From assembly GCA_018695135.1 (NCBI GenBank), contig JABHOV010000056.1, positions 1 to 32,216 of the forward strand: DNA of 32,216 nt. The letters are read 5' to 3'. The number at the start of each line of letters is the position of its first letter. Within the stretch, counting starts at the first letter, position 1. Source of the DNA: Candidatus Melainabacteria bacterium (GTDB lineage Bacteria; Cyanobacteriota; Vampirovibrionia; LMEP-6097). The position numbers were made by a program, and so were the translations under genes. A model generated the notes under the pieces. It did not search any database, was not told the origin of the DNA, and saw only the letters and a list, made by a program, of their open reading frames with translations. This document shows, one piece after another, positions 31,042 through 32,216 of this stretch.

Positions 31042-31758
31042 TTATTGTACCAAAGTACCAACTTCAAGCCCTGTTACGATATCTCTTACAGCACCTGGTC
31101 GAGCAAAATCAAAAACCGAAATTGGAATATGTTTATCTCGACAAAGCGCAATTGCAGAAGTATCCAATACCTTCAGGTTGCGAATGATCAAATCTTGATG
31201 CGTTAGCGTATTGATTTTTTTGGCATTAGGATTCTCTCTTGGATCAGAATCATAAATACCATCGACACCATTTTTGGCTGTCATCATCAAATCACAATCC
31301 ATCTCAGAAGCTCTCAAAGCTGCTGCTGTATCCGTTGTAAAAAATGGATTACCGATACCACCACCAAAAATTACCACTCTACCTTTGGAAAGATGGCGCT
31401 GCGCGCGTCTACGAATATATGGTTCAGCAATAGAATTCATGGTAATTGCTGTTTGTACTCGAGTTGCGACTCCACGCTTTTCAAGTACACCCTGCAGCAC
31501 CAAAGCATTCATGATAGTGGCAAGCATACCGACATAGTCAGCTGCAGCTCTATCCATACCTAGCTCAGTAGATTTTTGTAAACCTCTAAAAATATTGCCG
31601 CCACCAACAACAACACAAACCTGAACTCCAAGTGTGGTTACCATTGAGATTTCTTCAGCGATACGATCAACAATTTCGGTTGCAATCCCCAAAGAGCCTT
31701 CTCCGCACAAAGCTTCTCCGCTTAATTTAAGTAGTATTCGTTTGTATTTAACTTCCAT
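31042..31758 (-). CDS. pyrH: UMP kinase
   Basis: Phosphorylates UMP to UDP in the cytosol as a hexamer of amino-acid-kinase fold. The 238 residues have family length: YKRILLKLSGEALCGEG (4-20), VCVVVGGGNIFRG (47-59), DRAAADYVGMLATIMNALVLQ (69-89, the family core), GRVVIFGGGIGNPFFTTDTAAALRA in two motifs, AKNGVDGIYDSDPRENPNA and DTSAIALCRD. The start has TATAAT ten bases upstream, so the leader would be about 4 nt. It heads the pyrH-MNT-HEPT-hemC run and is separated from rpoD by a micro-hairpin element. Confidence 0.97.
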   Translation of the reverse strand: MEVKYKRILLKLSGEALCGEGSLGIATEIVDRIAEEISMVTTLGVQVCVVVGGGNIFRGLQKSTELGMDRAAADYVGMLATIMNALVLQGVLEKRGVATRVQTAITMNSIAEPYIRRRAQRHLSKGRVVIFGGGIGNPFFTTDTAAALRASEMDCDLMMTAKNGVDGIYDSDPRENPNAKKINTLTHQDLIIRNLKVLDTSAIALCRDKHIPISVFDFARPGAVRDIVTGLEVGTLVQ

Positions 31759-31768
31759 GCGTGGGTTT

Positions 31769-31774
31769 ATTATA
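31769..31774 (-). promoter_or_regulatory. pyrH -10 box
   Basis: TGC precedes TATAAT, then ten bases, then ATG on the minus strand: an extended -10 with an almost leaderless start. The box is at the right-hand edge of the hairpin element at 31788. Confidence 0.6.
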
Positions 31775-31787
31775 GCAATTTACCTGG

Positions 31788-32044
31788 AAGCAGGCTGCTT
31801 GAGGTCGCTGCCGCTCCCGGTTGCGTTCGCCTCTGGCTCTCTGGTTGCGGAGCTTTAGCTCCTGCCTCTTTTAATGTTATTCACTGTAAGAAGCAGCATA
31901 GAACGGTTGTGGCATAACACCAGAAATTCATGGAAAAGTCAAGTCCCGTTCTGGACTCGAAGAGTCCTTGAGCGCAACCAGTCCTAGCTTTGCTAGGACG
32001 CAACCAGTCGCACAGAGTGCGACGCAACCGCTCGCGAAGCGAGC
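31788..32044. repeat. Micro-hairpin array between pyrH and rpoD
   Basis: This gap of about 290 bp has no gene but holds consecutive hairpins with 2-3 nt loops: AAGCA-GGC-TGCTT (31788-31800), GGAGCT-TT-AGCTCC (31849-31862), GGACTC-GAA-GAGTCC (31953-31967), TCCTAGC-TTT-GCTAGGA (31982-31998), TCGCAC-AGA-GTGCGA (32008-32022) and GCTCGC-GAA-GCGAGC (32030-32044). The last four are linked by CGCAACCAG or similar. The block 31979-32007 is identical to 7317-7345. Confidence 0.85.
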
Positions 32045-32045
32045 A

Positions 32046-32216
32046 CTATACTTGACTCAAATAGCCTTCTAATTTCTCAAACTTCGTCGGTTCACGCAAT
32101 TTCTTCATCGCTTTGAATTCGATCTGACGAACACGTTCACGAGTGATATTAAAAATGCGACCAACTTGTTCTAGAGTACGGGCTTGTCCATCCTCAAGAC
32201 CATATCTGAGCTTGAG
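32046..32216 (-). CDS. rpoD: Primary sigma factor RpoD/SigA, C-terminal end
   Basis: The last 56 codons and the stop of a sigma-70 factor; the gene continues past the right edge. [19 protein letters not shown] and [19 protein letters not shown] are region 4.2, the helix-turn-helix that reads the -35 promoter element. The near-consensus RERVRQIE indicates a primary-type sigma factor, although a primary-like alternative sigma cannot be excluded from the end alone. F and M in [10 protein letters not shown] replace the usual A and L. The stop lies two bases beyond the last hairpin of the intergenic array. Confidence 0.9.
   Translation of the reverse strand, partial: LKLRYGLEDGQARTLEQVGRIFNITRERVRQIEFKAMKKLREPTKFEKLEGYLSQV

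Noticed and set aside
31979-32044. CRISPR-like array of regularly spaced units
   Set aside because: The units are hairpins with different sequences, not identical repeats with unique spacers, and no cas gene is present.

Overview
This 32 kb window is AT-rich, gene-dense bacterial chromosome with 31 protein genes or gene ends that I can support. It carries flagellar genes (motB, fliS), the housekeeping genes rpoD/sigA (3' end), pyrH, hemC, hemH, aroH and trmFO, and a threonine-degradation pair. The organism is therefore a flagellated heterotrophic bacterium. The lineage cannot be fixed by eye. A deep-branching group such as the non-photosynthetic relatives of Cyanobacteria (Melainabacteria/Vampirovibrionia) would fit, but this is a low-confidence guess. 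No tRNA, rRNA, CRISPR array or insertion sequence was seen.

Layout. 1-7193 (minus): kbl, then a fused 5-oxoprolinase/hydantoinase, an HD-domain protein and trmFO, with two 4-bp ATGA overlaps. Threonine dehydrogenase (tdh) is divergent from kbl, and a palindromic repeat element lies between their promoters. 8441-12947 (minus): two paralogous hypothetical genes, a perfect 48-bp inverted repeat, an alpha/beta-hydrolase-like protein and a tyrosine recombinase. 13049-15366 (minus): a diverged YcsF/PxpA homologue, an orphan ABC ATPase and fliS. 15528-20293 (plus): motB followed by two tandem paralogues, each with an N-terminal membrane segment, a helical region and a degenerate FtsH-like AAA+ module. 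20294-23340 (minus): a double-hotdog MaoC protein, a CDP-alcohol phosphatidyltransferase, aroH and an unknown gene. 23422-29519 (plus): a long structured leader, hemH, a zinc dehydrogenase, an MNT/HEPT pair, a class V aminotransferase, a DUF4143-type ATPase and a small secreted protein. 29469-32216 (minus): rpoD end, pyrH, a second MNT/HEPT pair and hemC.

Four patterns cut across genes. (1) Many genes have a TATAAT-like box exactly six bases before the ATG, the geometry expected for leaderless mRNAs; three of these boxes share an AGTGAGY prefix at or near repeat-element edges. (2) Intergenic regions hold arrays of very short hairpins whose stems differ completely but whose loops are 2-3 nt, often linked by GCAACCAG. 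(3) A second palindromic repeat family (edges like CGTCATTGCGAG and CTGGATTGC) sits in frame inside coding genes: twice in the 5-oxoprolinase, as the C-terminal tail of hemH, and probably inside the neighbouring dehydrogenase. (4) The motB operon encodes two apparent pseudo-AAA+ membrane proteins, the best candidate here for an undescribed system.
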